From Anderseniella sp. (GTDB lineage: Bacteria > Pseudomonadota > Alphaproteobacteria > Rhizobiales > Aestuariivirgaceae): 64,000 nt of DNA. Positions 1 through 8,241 of this stretch are shown piece after piece (within the stretch, counting starts at the first letter, position 1; each line of letters opens with the position of its first letter). Both the position numbers and the translations under genes were made by a program. The DNA is taken from assembly GCA_028289645.1 (NCBI GenBank), contig JANQOK010000012.1, positions 141,911 through 205,910 on the forward strand. The letters are read 5' to 3'. Under the pieces are notes generated by a model. That model saw only the letters and a list, made by a program, of their open reading frames with translations, was not told where the DNA came from and ran no database searches.

Positions 1-572
1 AGTTCGGTTTTTACCTGCGTTTTGCGGCATGGCGCTGATTGTCAGGTCTGGGTGAATTGCTTGTTTATCGTGTCAAAAACTGGATCAGGCGAAAAAAAGT
101 CCGAGCCTTTCGAGCCCGGGTCTCAATGTGTTGCTGTTAAATTCATGTCATTAACAAGGTGTATAACACAAATTTACCTATTGTTAAAGCCTCTCAAAGC
201 CTTACCGATGCCCGATTCGGCCGGATTCGCCTCAAGTGTAAAGAAATGGTTAACGCAAAATTGCGCAAATAGGTACGAATTTCACACAATTCCGCTCACG
301 CCAGCAGCCTTCGGCTGCGCTCCGCTAGGGCGCACTTCGTGCGACGGCCGGTCGGCCTTGCCTCGGCACTTCGTGCCTCGGAGGAATTCATCAATACGGT
401 TGATGTAAACTCCCACTAGGCCCGACTGGGCCTCGGGCCGGTCAGGCCCGTCCTAGCGGAGCGCAGCCGAAGGCTGCTGGCGTGAGCGGAACAAACCTTC
501 ATTCAGGGTCGGAGAACGGTCTGAGCGCAGCGAAGAAAGCTGTTCGACCACCAATAAATAGAAATTTCGAAA
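1..572. other. intergenic region without a recognised gene
   Basis: No reading frame here looks like a protein I recognise. The stretch is AT-richer at the left (to about 290) and then carries a large inverted repeat and several small GC-rich hairpins (about 330-450). It lies downstream of the ferredoxin gene on the minus strand. In related genomes a CarD-type regulator often follows fdxA, so this may be the gap ahead of such a gene beyond the left edge; that is inference only. Confidence 0.6.
291..490. repeat. long-armed inverted repeat (palindromic intergenic element)
   Basis: Bases 291-329 and 452-490 are perfect reverse complements over 39 bases; the arms begin TCCGCTCACGCCAGCAGCC and end GGAGTGA-type on neither side. 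About 120 bases lie between the arms and contain smaller hairpins: CGCAC-TTC-GTGCG near 331-343 and GGCAC-TTC-GTGCC near 364-376. Each arm also holds its own mini-palindrome, GCAGCC-TTC-GGCTGC. No transposase or coding frame is present. It could be a dispersed palindromic repeat, a transcription-terminating structure behind fdxA, or a degenerate mobile element. Confidence 0.75.
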
Positions 573-911
573 TTAGTCGCCTTCGCCGGGTTCTTCGGAG
601 AAGTATTTTTCGAACTTGCCCTGTTCGCCGTCGTGCTTTTCGGCATCTTCGGGGGATTCACCCTTCTGGGTGATGTTCGGCCAGATGTCGGCGAACTTGG
701 TGTTTATTTCCAACCACTTTTCCAGGCCGGGCTCGGTATCGGGCTTGATGGCTTCTGCCGGACATTCCGGTTCGCACACGCCGCAGTCGATGCATTCGTC
801 CGGGTGGATGACGAGCATATTGTCGCCTTCATAGAAACAGTCCACAGGACACACTTCAACACAGTCCATGTACTTGCACTTAATGCAGTTCTCAATGACG
901 ATATAGGTCAT
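573..911 (-). CDS. fdxA: seven-iron ferredoxin FdxA
   Basis: This 112-residue protein is a [3Fe-4S][4Fe-4S] ferredoxin of the Azotobacter FdI type, a small cytoplasmic electron carrier. Cysteines 9, 17 and 50 match the three-iron cluster ligands, and 21, 40, 43 and 46 match the four-iron cluster; C12 and C25 are additional. The second cluster motif reads [11 protein letters not shown]. The acidic C-terminal half (residues 60-112) is typical of the alphaproteobacterial form. It follows the S4-domain gene on the same strand with an 18-base gap, in the conserved order helicase, S4 protein, ferredoxin. The electron partner is not evident from the context. Confidence 0.95.
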   Translation of the reverse strand: MTYIVIENCIKCKYMDCVEVCPVDCFYEGDNMLVIHPDECIDCGVCEPECPAEAIKPDTEPGLEKWLEINTKFADIWPNITQKGESPEDAEKHDGEQGKFEKYFSEEPGEGD

Positions 912-929
912 ATGCGGGCTCTCAAATTC

Positions 930-1331
930 TCAACTGTTGCCTTTGTCAGGGAGGGTGCCGGTGAACTTGCATTTTCCGGGCGGATCGTCAAGCGTACTTG
1001 TACGTATCTCGGGGAGGATGTGGTGAGTGGCTGTGCCGGTTGCAACGGCTGATGCAGGATTTATTTCACGATACAGCAATCGAGCCTCGGGTGCCGGGCC
1101 CCGGCGTGTGCCGATGGCGATGACCTCGACCACTTTTATGTGATCGCGGTTCATGAAACTCACCACGTCGCCTGGTGAAACTGTTTGCGACGGCTTGGTG
1201 ATCTTGCTGCGGTTGACCCTTACCTTGCCCTTGGCAACCAGGCGCTGGGCGAGCGCCCTGGTCTTGACGAAGCGGGCAAACCACAGCCACCGATCAATCC
1301 GTTGAACCGCTCTGACGGCATCGTCTGCCAT
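930..1331 (-). CDS. S4-domain RNA-binding protein (Hsp15-like)
   Basis: The 133-residue product starts with a short leader followed by an S4 RNA-binding domain at about residues 11-58 (RIDRWLWFARFVKTR, then LVAKGKVRVNR). This is the layout of Hsp15/HslR, which binds stalled 50S subunits carrying nascent chains. A basic linker and a poorly conserved tail follow. The start ATG at 1331 lies 4 bases from the edge of the MITE-like insertion, so its upstream region is now element sequence and shows no clear Shine-Dalgarno site. Before the insertion it would have started one base after the helicase stop codon. The ribosome-rescue role is inferred from family resemblance. Confidence 0.88.
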   Translation of the reverse strand: MADDAVRAVQRIDRWLWFARFVKTRALAQRLVAKGKVRVNRSKITKPSQTVSPGDVVSFMNRDHIKVVEVIAIGTRRGPAPEARLLYREINPASAVATGTATHHILPEIRTSTLDDPPGKCKFTGTLPDKGNS

Positions 1332-1335
1332 GTTA

Positions 1336-1632
1336 GAGCGCTATTAGGTTAAATTGATGCATTTGACCGCGGCGAGTTTGGTCGCTGGCTAGGCGGATCG
1401 CACGCTGTGGTGTAGCCCCACCACAAGTGCGATCCAACGAAGCCAGAGGGCAAAATCGCCCGGCCCATGCAGCAATAATATCAGCATCGTCATTCACTTC
1501 GGGGTGGGGAAAATCGGTCCCTCGGCGTCGTTGCGCCGCTTGCCCGATGCACCGCATCGCGCCGCGCGACGCGTCTAGCCGAATGAACCTATTTTCCGCC
1601 ATCAAATGCATCAATTTAACCTGATAGGGCTC
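1336..1632. mobile_element. MITE-like element with TA duplication, no transposase
   Basis: The ends are terminal inverted repeats. Reading from 1335, AGAGCGCTATTAGG then TTAAATTGATGCATTTGA matches the reverse complement of 1602-1633 at 30 of 32 positions. TA flanks both ends (1334-1335 and 1633-1634). Inside the repeats the homology continues weakly for about 30 bases. No transposase is encoded; a 93-codon open frame runs through the element on the minus strand and ends at its edge. TA target duplication is typical of IS630/Tc1-mariner elements, so a non-autonomous IS630-type MITE is the best guess. Removing the element with one TA leaves helicase TAA, one base, then the S4 ATG. Confidence 0.72.
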
Positions 1633-4604
1633 TATTTCTTGGTCAAGCCCTGTTTCAGCTGGCCGAGGACCGCAAACGGACTGTTCGGATCCATGGGCTT
1701 TTCCCGGCGTGGTGCGGCTGGGCGCTGGCCGGACGGTTTTTTGCCGCTGCCGGGTTTCTTGTGACGGTTGCGGTCCGGCTTTCCGGAATTGCCTTTAGCC
1801 GACTTCGAGCGGCCACCGGCGTGCTGTCTTTGATGCCGGAACGGACCGGTGTCCTTCGGCCACCAGACCTCGATCATCTCCGGTTCTGCCGATTTGGCAT
1901 CCTCCTCGACCGCGGCGTCCGGCTCGGAGGATTCGGTTGGGGCAGCATCCCCGGTTGGTACGGCGTCCACCGTCTCGGCCACCGGGGTGTCAGCGGGTTT
2001 GCATTCCACGGCAGCATTGGGAGCAGTCTCTGCTGGTGCAGTTTCAACTGCCCCGACTGCTTCAGGCGCTTCGGCCGCGGTCGTCGTTTCAGCCGGGGTT
2101 TCGGCAGCAGTCGCCGCAGTCGCTCCGGCGGATGGGCCGGCTGCCGGTTCCTCAGGTACAGGCTTGTCCGGGGCTTTCCGCTTTTGTGCGGAAAACCCGA
2201 GAGACTTCAGAATTGACGAAAACTCGTCGCCCGAACACCCGACCAGTGACATCATGTCCGGCACCACCGTGAAACCGCCACCTTCCACCGATCCGTCGGG
2301 ACGCTCTTCGCCTTCACGCTGGGCACGCCAGAACACGCGGGTGCGGATCATGTCGCCGAGGCGCTCCAGCATGTCGACGCGCACGGCACGTTCGCCGCAG
2401 ACGCGAAAACCCACCACCTGGTAGAACCCGCGCGGCGTTGACTTGTCGAACGGCACCGAGGTGAGGCCCTGCTGCGGCATGGCTGCCGGCAGTGCCGATG
2501 CATCCAGCCCGCGCTTTTCTGCATCATGCAAGGCCCATAGCAGCAACCTGAGCGCCGTCGGTGCCGGCTTCAGGATGGTCGGAACGAAAATATGAAAGGC
2601 ACCGAAGCGCACGCCATGCTTGCGCAGGACGGCGCGCTCATCCTGGCCAAGCGATTTGACCTCGCCGGCGACCTGTTCTCTGGGCAGAACGCCAACCGCT
2701 TCGGCAATCTGGAAGGCGACGCCACGGGCGATGCCGGTAATGTCTTCGGCTTCGGAAAGCGACACCAGCGGCGCCAGCAGGCCGGCAATGTGACGCGAGA
2801 CGAATTTTGACAGCCGCATCTGCACCGCCTCGCGGTCGGCTGCCGCCACCTGTTCGTCGGCCAGTGTTTCAACGCGCGGTTTCAGCAGGTTCTCGCTGCC
2901 GGCAAGACGGCCGACCGCATGGGACTTCCAAATGATGTTGCCGGCTGCATCCAGGCTGAAGTCTGGGTCCGGTGCGGCCACCACGGACTGCGCCCGCCCG
3001 GTCAGGGTCTCGGTGACCGTCTGCAGTGCGGCGGAGATCAACACCTTGGAGTGGTCGCCGCCGGCCGGTTCGGCAATGAAACGCAAGCCTTCGATGCGGC
3101 CTGCATATTCGCCCTCCACAAGGACGGCACCTTCCTGATCGACACTCGACATCAGTTCTTCCCTTTCACGCAGCCGTTTCATCAACACGCTTGTGCGCCG
3201 GTCGATGAACCGCTGGGTCAGCCTTTCGTGCAAGGCATCAGATAATCTGTCTTCCATTGCCCTTGTCAGTTCCTGCCAGTGGCCGGGGTCGTCCAGCCAG
3301 TCCTGCCGGTTGGCGACAAATGTCCAGGTTCGCACATGGGCAATGCGGTTTGACAAGGTATCTATATCGCCATTGGTGTTGTCGCAATACGCCAGCTGCC
3401 GGGCAAACCACTGTGTATCGATGCGCCCGGTGTCGGCGACATACCTGAAAATAGTGGCGACAAGATTGGCATGTTCGCTGCCGGTGATGTTGCGGTAGTC
3501 CGGCAACTGGCAGGTTTCCCATAGCAATTCAACGCTGTCGCGCGCCGTTGCCCGGTCGATTACCTCGGGGTCGCGGGCAATCAAGGTCAGGGTCTCGATG
3601 TCGGCACCGGGCCTGGTGCGGGTCAGGCCTTCCCGGTTGGGCAGGGCGTTCAGCGAGCCGAGCAACCGGTCCACCGATGCGAAGTTCAGGTTGCGGTTGC
3701 GCCACTGCAGCACGCGCAACGGTTCAAAGCGGTGGTCCTCGAGCTGTTCAATGGTTTCCGGGTCAATACTGACCGCATCCGCGGTCAGCCCGAAAGTGCC
3801 ATCGTTCATGTATCGCCCGGCACGGCCGGCAATCTGGCCCATCTCCGCAGCGGTCAGATTGCGGAACTGAAACCCGTCGAACTTCCGGGTTGCGGCAAAG
3901 GCCACGTGATCGACATCCATGTTGAGCCCCATGCCGATGGCATCGGTTGCCACGATATGATCGACATCACCTGACTGATACAGTTCCACCTGGGCGTTGC
4001 GGGTGCGTGGGCTCAGGGCGCCCAGCACCACTGCCGCACCGCCGCGCTGGCGCCGGATCAGTTCCGCTACGGCGTACACCATGCTTGCCGAAAACCCGAC
4101 AATGGCGGTGCGCTTGGGCAAGCGGGTGATCTTCTTCTGGCCGGCAAATGTGAGTTTGGAGAACCTGGGGCGCGACACGTAGTTCACCCCGTCGAGCAAG
4201 TGCTCCAGCATCGGCCGGATGGTCGCCGCACCCAGCAGTATGGTTTCGTTGAGCCCGCGCGAGTGCAGCAGCCTGTCGGTAAACACGTGACCACGCTCGC
4301 TGTCGGCAGCGAGCTGGATCTCGTCGATGGCCATGAACGACACCGGTATGTCGTTGGGCATGGCTTCAACGGTGCATACCCAATAGCGTGGCGCCGGCGG
4401 GATCAGTTTTTCCTCCCCGGTAACCAGTGCGACAGACATCTGCCCGGCCCGGTCAACGACACGATCATAAACCTCGCGTGCAAGCAGACGCAGCGGCAGG
4501 CCGATCATGCCGCTGGGATGACCAAGCATCCTCTCGACCGCATGGTGGGTTTTGCCAGTATTGGTCGGCCCGAGCAGGGCGGTTATGTTTCTGCGGGCAT
4601 CCAT
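1632..4604 (-). CDS. SUV3-like DExH-box RNA helicase
   Basis: The 990-residue protein begins almost at once with the helicase core. Walker A GPTNTGKT is at 12-19, the DEIQ box at 94-97, and motif VI QIAGRAGR at 257-264. This matches the SUV3 family, known in mitochondria as the RNA helicase partner of the degradosome and common in alphaproteobacteria. The central part carries the family-specific C-terminal region. From about residue 795 to 930 the sequence is low-complexity, rich in Ala, Glu, Thr and Pro, and then a basic tail (KSAKGNSGKPDRNRHKK) ends the protein; such a tail may bind RNA. Its stop codon TAG is formed at the edge of the MITE-like element. Confidence 0.93.
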   Translation of the reverse strand: MDARRNITALLGPTNTGKTHHAVERMLGHPSGMIGLPLRLLAREVYDRVVDRAGQMSVALVTGEEKLIPPAPRYWVCTVEAMPNDIPVSFMAIDEIQLAADSERGHVFTDRLLHSRGLNETILLGAATIRPMLEHLLDGVNYVSRPRFSKLTFAGQKKITRLPKRTAIVGFSASMVYAVAELIRRQRGGAAVVLGALSPRTRNAQVELYQSGDVDHIVATDAIGMGLNMDVDHVAFAATRKFDGFQFRNLTAAEMGQIAGRAGRYMNDGTFGLTADAVSIDPETIEQLEDHRFEPLRVLQWRNRNLNFASVDRLLGSLNALPNREGLTRTRPGADIETLTLIARDPEVIDRATARDSVELLWETCQLPDYRNITGSEHANLVATIFRYVADTGRIDTQWFARQLAYCDNTNGDIDTLSNRIAHVRTWTFVANRQDWLDDPGHWQELTRAMEDRLSDALHERLTQRFIDRRTSVLMKRLREREELMSSVDQEGAVLVEGEYAGRIEGLRFIAEPAGGDHSKVLISAALQTVTETLTGRAQSVVAAPDPDFSLDAAGNIIWKSHAVGRLAGSENLLKPRVETLADEQVAAADREAVQMRLSKFVSRHIAGLLAPLVSLSEAEDITGIARGVAFQIAEAVGVLPREQVAGEVKSLGQDERAVLRKHGVRFGAFHIFVPTILKPAPTALRLLLWALHDAEKRGLDASALPAAMPQQGLTSVPFDKSTPRGFYQVVGFRVCGERAVRVDMLERLGDMIRTRVFWRAQREGEERPDGSVEGGGFTVVPDMMSLVGCSGDEFSSILKSLGFSAQKRKAPDKPVPEEPAAGPSAGATAATAAETPAETTTAAEAPEAVGAVETAPAETAPNAAVECKPADTPVAETVDAVPTGDAAPTESSEPDAAVEEDAKSAEPEMIEVWWPKDTGPFRHQRQHAGGRSKSAKGNSGKPDRNRHKKPGSGKKPSGQRPAAPRREKPMDPNSPFAVLGQLKQGLTKK

Positions 4605-4775
4605 GGGAGTTCTGCTGAGGGTCCGGTAAGGCTACGCGTCGAAGAAACTAGCATGGCAATTGGCGCATGTATCTGGTGCAAAACATCGCTGCCAGCAGGT
4701 GCTGCAGAACTTGCCGGGATGTGTGGCGGGCTCAGCCCGGCGCTGGATTCAAACAGGAACATGTCATGACCGAAT

Positions 4776-4797
4776 CATGAATCGCCTCAGATTCATG
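4776..4797. repeat. small perfect palindrome
   Basis: CATGAATC (4776-4783) and GATTCATG (4790-4797) are perfect reverse complements around a 6-base loop. It lies in the 270-base gap between the helicase start and the end of the DUF3108 gene, both on the minus strand. There is no T-tract, so it is not a standard terminator; it could be a regulator site or an mRNA 3' structure. Confidence 0.4.
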
Positions 4798-4874
4798 TTG
4801 TGTTCACCCCCATATATTGCGTGCCAGGTTGTCCCGGGACACAAGCCGGTGTTATTGCCGAAGTCTGCCTCTTG

Positions 4875-5732
4875 CTATCTCTTGGCTAGGGATTTGGAGT
4901 TGAGCGGCCGGCCGGACAGGGTTGCCTTGTTGGCGTAGGCAACAAAGTCCTTGCCCTTGATCTTGCCGGTGACGGCGACCAGGACGTTCATGTCTCGGCC
5001 CAGCGCGGTGGATCTTACCGGTGCAAACCAGACCCTGAAAACCGGCGGATTTTTCCGATACTTTCTTTCTGTCTTGGCAGACAGGCCGGCGAGGGTGGAG
5101 TAGGTCATCCTGCACACGATCGCCGGACCGCGATAGACGCCGCCGTCTTTTTTGCCGAACCTGTCATCTTTGATTTTCTGCAGGTCAAGTTTGAAGACTT
5201 CCTTGCCGTTGTAGACGCGGTAACTGGAGTCACAGGGGTTCTCGGCGGGCGTGACCGCGATATCCATGATGGATGCAAGCGTGTCGCGGGCGCCGGCAGC
5301 AGATGCCTCGTTGATTTTCGCTTCGGTGTCCCGTTTCACTGCCGGTTTGCGTTTTGTGGAAACGGGCTGTAATCCGTCAAAGTTGACCTCGTACCTGGCA
5401 TTCTTGCCTTTTTCCTTCACTTTCATGGTGAAGTTGTCGGACCGGGCGCCTTTCTTGGTCAGAGCACCTGAAGAGGTCATGTCCATTTTCAGGTCGATAA
5501 ACAGCGATGCCAGCCCCTTTGGGCGCAGTTTCGCCCTGGCATTGAAGGAGTTCTGGGCAATGTCCGCCGAATAGTTCAGCGCAAACGCCCTGACCCCGCG
5601 GGTGTAAAGATCGTACTGAACTTTCAGCTTGTCCGCCGCCGCCGCAGATCCCGGCGAAATGGTGAAGGCCATGGTGAAAGCGGATGTGGCGACCGCCGCA
5701 GCTGCGATCGTGTTCATGATGGCTGTTTTCAT
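4875..5732 (-). CDS. DUF3108 domain-containing exported protein
   Basis: A 285-residue product of unknown function. I take the ATG at 5732 because it gives a clean Sec signal peptide: MKTAIMNT, a hydrophobic stretch, then AAAADKLKVQYDLY with cleavage near residue 33. The mature part is a beta-rich DUF3108 domain, including YTRGVRAFALNYSADI and a C-terminal segment ending KGKDFVAYANKATLSG. Two cysteines (in NPCDSSY and AIVCRMTY) could form a disulfide in the periplasm. The frame stays open well upstream of this start, but that part lacks signal-peptide character. The gene is divergent from rpmB, an arrangement seen in rhizobial genomes. Confidence 0.85.
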   Translation of the reverse strand: MKTAIMNTIAAAAVATSAFTMAFTISPGSAAAADKLKVQYDLYTRGVRAFALNYSADIAQNSFNARAKLRPKGLASLFIDLKMDMTSSGALTKKGARSDNFTMKVKEKGKNARYEVNFDGLQPVSTKRKPAVKRDTEAKINEASAAGARDTLASIMDIAVTPAENPCDSSYRVYNGKEVFKLDLQKIKDDRFGKKDGGVYRGPAIVCRMTYSTLAGLSAKTERKYRKNPPVFRVWFAPVRSTALGRDMNVLVAVTGKIKGKDFVAYANKATLSGRPLNSKSLAKR

Positions 5733-6122
5733 GGTGCGTGCTGTACCCCGGGTCTTATCAGTGGTGGCTGTGTGACCGGCTTCTTGCATGATCATGCCTG
5801 AACGCTGGCTGAATGAAACAGGTTGGTCCACAGGGCTAGGGCCTGTTTGTGCCATGAATATGGTATGTCCGGGCCATATCACAAGGTGTTGAACCTGATT
5901 GTTGGGCGGCTTTCGATGTTTTGTCCGGAGTTCGTGTTGCGTGCCGCCGCAAAACCGGGCTTGACGGCTGGTGCGTGCTTGCCTATAGACACGCGATGAA
6001 TTTGATCCGGCCCGCTGGCGCCGGACTTTGTGTTTATGGACCTTTCTGGACCAGCACCGAGTTCGCACTGAGAGCAGATGCCTACGGCAACCGGAATTGC
6101 TGAACAAACTGGAGTATTTGAC
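5733..6122. other. divergent intergenic region between DUF3108 gene and rpmB
   Basis: No credible gene. It holds the rpmB promoter candidate described separately and a perfect 12-base palindrome GCATGATCATGC at 5786-5797, which is nearer the DUF3108 gene. The ribosome-binding site for rpmB (GGAG, eight bases before the ATG) is at its right end. Confidence 0.6.
5961..5989 (+). promoter_or_regulatory. sigma-70-type promoter for rpmB
   Basis: TTGACG (5961-5966) and TATAGA (5984-5989) are separated by exactly 17 bases, close to the consensus -35/-10. Transcription would start near 5996 and leave a leader of about 127 bases before rpmB. Confidence 0.6.
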
Positions 6123-6416
6123 ATGGCCCGTCGTTGTGAATTGACCGGCAAGGGTGTTCTGGCAGGTAACAATGTCAGCCACGCCAACAACAAGTCCCGC
6201 CGCCGCTTCCTGCCCAATCTGTGCCAGGTGCACCTGATGAGCGAGAGCCTCGGCCGCGACTTTGCATTCAAGGTTTCAGCCGCCGCACTGCGCTCGGTCG
6301 AGCATCGCGGTGGCCTTGACGCCTACCTGCTGAAGGCCCGTGACTCGGAACTGTCACTGTCGGCAAGACGGGTTAAGCGCCAGGTTGAAAAGAAGCTGGC
6401 AAGCGCTGCTGCCTGA
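6123..6416 (+). CDS. rpmB: 50S ribosomal protein bL28
   Basis: The 97-residue protein starts [20 protein letters not shown] and continues with [10 protein letters not shown], the standard start of bL28 with its alphaproteobacterial length. It is a structural part of the large ribosomal subunit near the tRNA exit site. The ATG at 6123 is chosen because it begins the conserved sequence and has GGAG eight bases upstream; the open frame upstream has no family resemblance. A good promoter lies about 130 bases upstream and a rho-independent terminator follows, so this is probably a single-gene unit. Confidence 0.97.
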   Translation: MARRCELTGKGVLAGNNVSHANNKSRRRFLPNLCQVHLMSESLGRDFAFKVSAAALRSVEHRGGLDAYLLKARDSELSLSARRVKRQVEKKLASAAA

Positions 6417-6460
6417 ACAGGCATTCAAAGCCTGAGGCATTCAGCCTGTTAAAAGGTCCC

Positions 6461-6491
6461 GGCCGCTCCTTGAAAGGGGGCGGCTTTTTTT
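6461..6491 (+). terminator. rho-independent terminator of rpmB
   Basis: GCCGCTCCTT pairs with AAGGGGGCGGC (one mismatch or bulge) around a short loop, followed by a run of eight T bases. It lies 45 bases after the rpmB stop and just before the acyltransferase gene. Confidence 0.85.
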
Positions 6492-6507
6492 CTGGTGAGT
6501 TTCGCTC

Positions 6508-7182
6508 ATGACGGGAAAAACCGGAGATAACGGTCGCAAACCTCGCCCGGCCCGCGCCAGCCGCGATGGCGAGCCGGTGATCCACACATCGGCAACTTTG
6601 CAGGACTGCAGGATCGGGCGGTTCTGCGAGGTCAAGGAACGGGTTCTCATGCGCTCATCGACGCTGGGCGACTACAGCTATGTCGAGCGTCATTCGGAAC
6701 TGATCTATACTCGGACGGGCCGGTTCTGCGCCATAGCGGCCGATGTGCGCCTCAACGCGCTCAATCACCCGGTTGACCGGGTCAGCCAGCACAAGTTCAC
6801 CTATCGGCCCAACGAATATTTTGTCGGCAAGAAACTCGACCGGGCGTTTCGCGAGCAACGCATGGAACAGGGAAAGGTGGTGCTGGGGCACGACGTTTGG
6901 GTCGGGCATGGCGCCATCGTGTTGCCCGGAGTGGCGGTTGGCTCAGGCGCTGTTATTGGTGCCGGTGCCGTCGTGACACACGACGTCGAACCCTATGCCA
7001 TTGTTGCCGGCACGCCGGCGCGTTTCGTGCGCTGGCGGTTTGAGCCCGAGACCGCACAACGGCTGCTGCAGCTTGAATGGTGGAACTGGAGCCATGACCG
7101 GCTGGCAGATGCGGTGGATGACATGGCGCGGATGGACGTCGTGTCCTTTCTGGACAAATATGACGGTGGTATCGAAATCTAG
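6508..7182 (+). CDS. left-handed beta-helix acyltransferase (phosphonate-type hexapeptide transferase)
   Basis: This 224-residue protein belongs to the DapH/DapD/GlmU-related xenobiotic acyltransferases. Hexapeptide turns are visible near residues 26-65 (IHTSATLQDCRIGRFC) and again at 120-155 (VVLGHDVWVGHGAIVLPGVA, then VIGAGAVVTHDV), with the usual AIVAGTPARFVRWRF exit at about 160-175. A loop containing LNALNHPVDRVSQHKFTYRP carries the probable catalytic His. The C-terminal WWNWSHDRL helix fits the subgroup found in phosphonate (phn) operons (TIGR03308). No phn genes are nearby, so the acyl acceptor is unknown. The start is 91 bases after rpmB, past its terminator. Confidence 0.82.
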   Translation: MTGKTGDNGRKPRPARASRDGEPVIHTSATLQDCRIGRFCEVKERVLMRSSTLGDYSYVERHSELIYTRTGRFCAIAADVRLNALNHPVDRVSQHKFTYRPNEYFVGKKLDRAFREQRMEQGKVVLGHDVWVGHGAIVLPGVAVGSGAVIGAGAVVTHDVEPYAIVAGTPARFVRWRFEPETAQRLLQLEWWNWSHDRLADAVDDMARMDVVSFLDKYDGGIEI

Positions 7183-7206
7183 CGGCAACCGGCCTTGAAT
7201 CGAGTT

Positions 7207-8241
7207 CTAGTTCAGGCGGAACTGAAACATCACGGTGGATTGCACCGATGTATTGAAATTGTCGTCTGAAATCACCGTGATGATTGTGCCGGTTTCATCC
7301 CTGTGGGCGGCGATGCCTTCCATATTGTCGATCTGATAGGACGTCAGCTTGCCGGAGAACAGCAGCTCGCCCGGCCCGGTGTTACGCTGTTGCAGGTCTT
7401 CCACCGAGAAGCGGCGCAATGCCATGCCGACCAGCACCGGACGCTTGAAACTGCGTTCCACGGTGATGATTTCCTCGCCGCCCGGCAGGATGGCAAGCCC
7501 GGTCACCAGATAGTCTTCGTGGCGCGGAATGTGAAACTCGCGGGTCTTGCCCTTGCGCCACAGCCAGCCGCGCAGGCTGTCGTCCTTGGCAAAGTTGCGC
7601 TCTGATACTGCAACCAGCCAACCTTTCAGGGGCCCCTCTGAAAACCGGCCAAGTGCCTCGATCTCACCGTTGCGCTGTCCCTGCGAGATGGCTTTCGGGC
7701 TCCGCAGCCGTTTGGCTTTTGCTTTGAAACCGCGCTTGCCGAAATTGAATTGCTCAACCCGTTCGCGCCGTTCAAACGCGACGATCAACTTGCCCTTAAG
7801 CCCCCTGGAGTTCCAGGCGGCGACAGCCTCCGCGTCGGACCGCGAGTTGCGCGTGTCGTTGTTGCCCTTGTGGTTCAGGATCGGCGCAAGCCGGGTGTCG
7901 GCAATTCCCTTGAGGCGGCCTTGTTCATAGACGAAGCGGCCGGTCAGCCAGTGTCCGCGATCACTGACACTGACAAAGCGTTTGCCGTCACGCGAGACTT
8001 CCAGGCCCGAAAAGCCGCCGAAATGCTTGTTGTCGCTGGTCAGGGTCAGTCCGCCGAGGAAAGTGAGACCCGACGGCAGCCCGCCGTTGCCAAACCGTGC
8101 AAAGCCCCGTGGACTGGCGCTGACCGAGATCGCAGTCTCGTCTGAAATGGCGGGCTGGACCGGGGCAATTGTCATTGCGGCCAGGCAACATACGATCACC
8201 CATCCGCAGTGTCTCATGGCTCGCTCTTTCAAGTGCTTCAA
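7207..8241 (-). CDS. esterase-like phytase-family exported protein
   Basis: A 344-residue secreted protein with a signal peptide (about residues 9-33, [20 protein letters not shown]). The mature part has the repeated beta-blade look of the 'esterase-like activity of phytase' family: [23 protein letters not shown] near residue 75, EIEALGRF, and DNMEGIAAH near the end. Family members are thought to be beta-propeller hydrolases or sugar-phosphate lactonase-like proteins; the substrate is unknown. Its start overlaps the cobT stop by 4 bases, so it is probably translated from the cobST mRNA. An internal ATG at residue 9 would also leave an intact signal peptide. A cobalamin role is not implied by its family. 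Confidence 0.82.
   Translation of the reverse strand: MKHLKERAMRHCGWVIVCCLAAMTIAPVQPAISDETAISVSASPRGFARFGNGGLPSGLTFLGGLTLTSDNKHFGGFSGLEVSRDGKRFVSVSDRGHWLTGRFVYEQGRLKGIADTRLAPILNHKGNNDTRNSRSDAEAVAAWNSRGLKGKLIVAFERRERVEQFNFGKRGFKAKAKRLRSPKAISQGQRNGEIEALGRFSEGPLKGWLVAVSERNFAKDDSLRGWLWRKGKTREFHIPRHEDYLVTGLAILPGGEEIITVERSFKRPVLVGMALRRFSVEDLQQRNTGPGELLFSGKLTSYQIDNMEGIAAHRDETGTIITVISDDNFNTSVQSTVMFQFRLN

Noticed and set aside
22..408. Open frame at the left edge, 128 codons
   Set aside because: Composition is not protein-like, it runs into the palindromic repeat, and no family is recognisable.
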